Shown: piece after piece, positions 61,381-64,000 of the stretch
How the letters are laid out: every line of letters starts with the position of its first letter
How positions within the stretch are numbered: the first letter of the stretch is position 1
Assembly (NCBI RefSeq): GCF_001895025.1
Contig: NZ_BCXI01000023.1
Coordinates: 1-64,000, forward strand
Direction of reading: 5' to 3'
Length of the DNA stretch: 64,000 nt
Source of the DNA: Rhodococcus zopfii NBRC 100606 = JCM 9919
Lineage (GTDB): Bacteria > Actinomycetota > Actinomycetes > Mycobacteriales > Mycobacteriaceae
Made by a program: the position numbers and the translations under genes
The notes under the pieces: model-generated
What the model saw: only the letters and a program-made list of their open reading frames with translations
Told to the model about the DNA's origin: nothing
The model's database searches: none

Positions 61381-64000
61381 ATGGCCGAGTCGCCTGTATC
61401 GCACGGTGTTTCGTCCGATCTCGAGGTGCTGCAACGGGCATATCGGCAGGGCGACGGCGACCTCGCCGAGATGCGCCGCGCGGTCGCGGCGCATCTCGAA
61501 CTGGGGCGGCACCGCCCCGCGGGTACCGCCGTCACGCACGTTCACCGGAACGGACGCCGTGAGGGGGTCGGGCCGGCCGTGCAGATCGTCACCGACGACA
61601 TGCCGTTGCTGGTGGAATCGGTGACCGCGCTGCTGGACCGGCTCGGGGTCACCGTCGGCGACGTGGTGCACCCGATATTCGGGGCGCGGCGCGGGCCGTC
61701 GGGAGAGCTCGTCGCCCTGACCGCGGACCCGGCGGGTGAGGGCACCACCGCCGAGTCGTGGATGCACGTGCAACTGCATCCCACGACCGCAGACTCGGCG
61801 CTCGATGCCCTGGACGCAGAGCTTCCGGTGGTGCTCGCCGACGTCCGCCAGGTGGTGGTGGACACCGAGGCGATGCAGGACCGCGGCCGCGAACTGGGGG
61901 CGTACCTGGACGCGCTCGCCACCGACCCGCCGGGTACGCGGACCGTCGAGGAGTTGACCGAGACGGCGGCGCTGCTGCGCTGGCTTGCCCAGGGCAACTA
62001 CACCCTCCTCGGATACCGGCAGTACGAGCTCGGGGAACCGGACGGACACGGCGCGCGCCGTGCCCATCCGGTGCCGGGCAGCGGCCTCGGGGTGCTCCGC
62101 GACGAGGCGGCGCACGATCCCATCGATCTGCCGGCCGTCGACGAACCGGCCGACCGTCCGATGCTGGTGCTCACCCAGGGCTCGTTGCCGGCGACCGTGC
62201 ATCGGTCGGTGTACCCCTACTTCGTGGACGTGGCGATCCTCGACGACCGCGGCCGCATCGTCGGGGAGCACCGGTTCCTCGGGGTGCTCACGGTCACCGC
62301 GCTGCACGAAAACGTCCTCGACATCCCGATGCTCTCGCGCCGGGTACGCGGCGCCATCGCACGGTCCGGGGTGCCGATGTCCTCGTTCACCGGGCAGGCG
62401 ATGCTCGAGATCATCCAGTCGATGCCGCGGATCGAGCTGTTCTCGATGGACTCCGACACCCTGTACGACACGGTGTCCTCGGTCGTGGGGATGCGTCGCC
62501 AGGTGCGGCTGTTCGTGCGCGTCGACCCGTTCGGGCGGTACGTCTCGTGCCTGGTCTACCTGCCGCGCGACCGCTACACCACCCGTGTCCGCACCGCCAT
62601 GCAGCAGATTTTGCTACGCGAATATGGCGGGGGCACAATCGATTACACGGCCCGCGTCACCGAGGGTGATCTGGCATTGCTGCACGTGACGATCCGTTCG
62701 GCGGCCGGCGCACCCGAGGTTCGGGTCGACACGTCGGAGGCCGAACGGCAGCGCATCCAGGCCTTGCTCGCCGAGGCCAGCCGCAGCTGGGACGACCGGC
62801 TCGTCGAGATCGCCGCGGCCGACCCGGCGTTCGATCCGGCGCTGGTGAAGCGCTACGCGGACGTGCTGCCCGACGGGTACAAGGAGGACTTCGGCCCGGC
62901 GCACGCGCTCGCCGACGTGGCGCGCCTCGAGGCGTTGCGCGCCGACTCGATCGACATGCTGCTGTACCGCCCCGATCACGCCGCACCGCGCCGGTGGCGT
63001 TTCGCGCTCTACATCGGCAGCGAAGGCATCACCCTGAGCCGGGTGCTGCCCGCACTGCAGAGCCTCGGCGTCGACGTCGTCGACGAACGGCCGTACCAGA
63101 TCATCCGCGCCGACCGGATGAGTTGCTGGATCTACGATTTCGGACTCGATCTGCCGGTCGACGTGGACCCGGAAATGTCGGTGCCGCAACGTTTCACCGA
63201 CGCATTCGAGGCGGTGTGGCACGGGGACGCCGCAAGCGACCGATTCAACGAACTGGTGCTGCGCGCGGGCCTGACCTGGCGCCGGGCCGCGATGCTGCGC
63301 GCCTACGCGAAATACCTGAAACAGGCGGGTTTCCCGTACAGCGAGTACCGCATCGCCGGGGTGCTGCTCGCCGTCCCGGAAACCACCGGTCTGTTCGTCG
63401 AACTGTTCGAGACGATGTTCGACCCCGAGCTGATCCCGGCGGTCTCCGCGGCGCGTGAACGCGATCTCGTCGCCGCGCTCACCCGCGCGATCGACACCGT
63501 CGCGGGGCTCGACGCAGACCGGATCCTGCGCGGCCTGTTCGCCCTGATACAAGCCACCCTGCGTACCAACTACTTCGTTCCGGTCGGCGACCGGGACGCT
63601 GCGGGACGCGTCCTGACCTTCAAACTCGACCCCACCGGCATCGACGAATTGCCGCGTCCCCGGCCGAAGTTCGAGATGTTCGTCTATGCGCCCGACGTCG
63701 AGGGTGTGCACCTGCGGTTCGGTCCGGTCGCGCGCGGCGGGCTGCGCTGGTCCGACCGCCGCGAGGACTACCGCACCGAGATTCTCGGTCTCGCCAAGGC
63801 TCAGGCCGTGAAGAACGCGGTGATCGTGCCGGTCGGTGCGAAGGGCGGGTTCGTCGTGAAGAAGCCCGTCGCGCCGACCGGGGACGCCGCCGCCGACCGC
63901 GTCGCAGCCCGCGTGCAGGGCGAACGCTGCTACCGTCGGTTCATCGCGGGCATGCTCGAGGTCACCGACAACCTCGACCGCACCACCAACGCGGCGATCC
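61381..64000 (+). CDS. gdh: NAD-specific glutamate dehydrogenase, large type (3' part beyond window)
   Basis: ATG 61381 follows AAGGAG by about 8 bp, and the frame is open to the window end (873 codons). The family is the ~180-kDa NAD-GDH of about 1,600 aa, so roughly half is visible. ACT-like N-terminal segments (AVQIVTDDMPLLVESVTALL; HRSVYPYFVDVAILDD) precede the catalytic part, which begins near VHLRFGPVARGGLRWSDRRE (about residue 776) and KAQAVKNAVIVPVGAKGGFV with the substrate-binding Lys. It degrades glutamate to 2-oxoglutarate. It complements the NADP enzyme at 37640. Confidence 0.95.
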   Translation, partial: MAESPVSHGVSSDLEVLQRAYRQGDGDLAEMRRAVAAHLELGRHRPAGTAVTHVHRNGRREGVGPAVQIVTDDMPLLVESVTALLDRLGVTVGDVVHPIFGARRGPSGELVALTADPAGEGTTAESWMHVQLHPTTADSALDALDAELPVVLADVRQVVVDTEAMQDRGRELGAYLDALATDPPGTRTVEELTETAALLRWLAQGNYTLLGYRQYELGEPDGHGARRAHPVPGSGLGVLRDEAAHDPIDLPAVDEPADRPMLVLTQGSLPATVHRSVYPYFVDVAILDDRGRIVGEHRFLGVLTVTALHENVLDIPMLSRRVRGAIARSGVPMSSFTGQAMLEIIQSMPRIELFSMDSDTLYDTVSSVVGMRRQVRLFVRVDPFGRYVSCLVYLPRDRYTTRVRTAMQQILLREYGGGTIDYTARVTEGDLALLHVTIRSAAGAPEVRVDTSEAERQRIQALLAEASRSWDDRLVEIAAADPAFDPALVKRYADVLPDGYKEDFGPAHALADVARLEALRADSIDMLLYRPDHAAPRRWRFALYIGSEGITLSRVLPALQSLGVDVVDERPYQIIRADRMSCWIYDFGLDLPVDVDPEMSVPQRFTDAFEAVWHGDAASDRFNELVLRAGLTWRRAAMLRAYAKYLKQAGFPYSEYRIAGVLLAVPETTGLFVELFETMFDPELIPAVSAARERDLVAALTRAIDTVAGLDADRILRGLFALIQATLRTNYFVPVGDRDAAGRVLTFKLDPTGIDELPRPRPKFEMFVYAPDVEGVHLRFGPVARGGLRWSDRREDYRTEILGLAKAQAVKNAVIVPVGAKGGFVVKKPVAPTGDAAADRVAARVQGERCYRRFIAGMLEVTDNLDRTTNAAI

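Overview
The window is high-GC actinobacterial chromosome from a mycolic-acid-producing member of the Mycobacteriales, most probably a Rhodococcus or a close relative. The evidence is a single-chain type I fatty acid synthase with its own AcpS, a mycolate reductase (CmrA), a cyclopropane/mycolate-type methyltransferase, two mycobacterial-type L,D-transpeptidases, a DesA3-type desaturase, a WS/DGAT acyltransferase and a mycofactocin-type dehydrogenase. No insertion sequence, integrase, prophage or CRISPR array was seen. Gene density is high, and many neighbours overlap by 4 bp (ATGA/GTGA).

Layout. 1-1620: end of a membrane-protein pair, tRNA-Leu and a free-standing HNH endonuclease. 2028-18514: a lipid and cell-envelope block that resembles the fas region of Mycobacterium: fas-acpS, a TetR regulator, a CFA-type methyltransferase, an M20 peptidase, bcp, a DUF3618 protein, ldtA, tRNA-Lys and ldtB. 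18591-23202: a MarR regulator with a divergent MFS pump, then a 2-oxoglutarate/Fe dioxygenase that converges on a second MFS pump. 23493-27638: tRNA-His, orn, a HerA/DUF853 ATPase, cmrA and a TetR regulator, again in a mycobacterial-type order. 27646-35000: a PadR-fadH operon, a UMF1/Atg22-type transporter, an acyl-CoA thioesterase gene broken by an in-frame amber codon, a TetR regulator, and an alpha/beta hydrolase coupled to a DesT/FabR-like regulator. 34981-37579: ferredoxin reductase, DesA3 desaturase and a small protein in one operon. 37640-44829: gdhA, a LuxR/cupin/DUF1304 module, a Mut7-C protein, a hotdog thioesterase, a 55-aa protein, an SDR and a DUF2510 membrane protein. 45085-52106: tRNA-Arg and a form I aerobic CO dehydrogenase cluster (coxM-coxS-coxL, an XdhC-YHS protein, coxD, coxE). 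52216-56885: WS/DGAT, then an operon of [3Fe-4S] ferredoxin, cytochrome P450 and mycofactocin-type SDR with a divergent TetR. 56950-64000: a CopD-CtaG membrane protein, ettA, a thioesterase, and the first 2.6 kb of a giant NAD-glutamate dehydrogenase that runs off the window.

The genes together cover acyl-chain synthesis (fas/acpS), desaturation (the DesA3 pair), mycolate maturation (CmrA and possibly the CFA-type enzyme), degradation of unsaturated acyl-CoA (FadH, thioesterases) and lipid storage (WS/DGAT). The CO dehydrogenase cluster adds atmospheric or trace CO oxidation. Several divergent gene pairs carry clean palindromes that are candidate operators for the adjacent TetR, MarR, PadR or LuxR regulators.

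The most notable observations are the XdhC protein fused to a metal-binding YHS domain inside the CO dehydrogenase operon, a perfect CRP-type site over the coxM ribosome-binding site and start codon, the amber-interrupted thioesterase, twin palindromes upstream of fas, and twin palindromes at the P450 operon.
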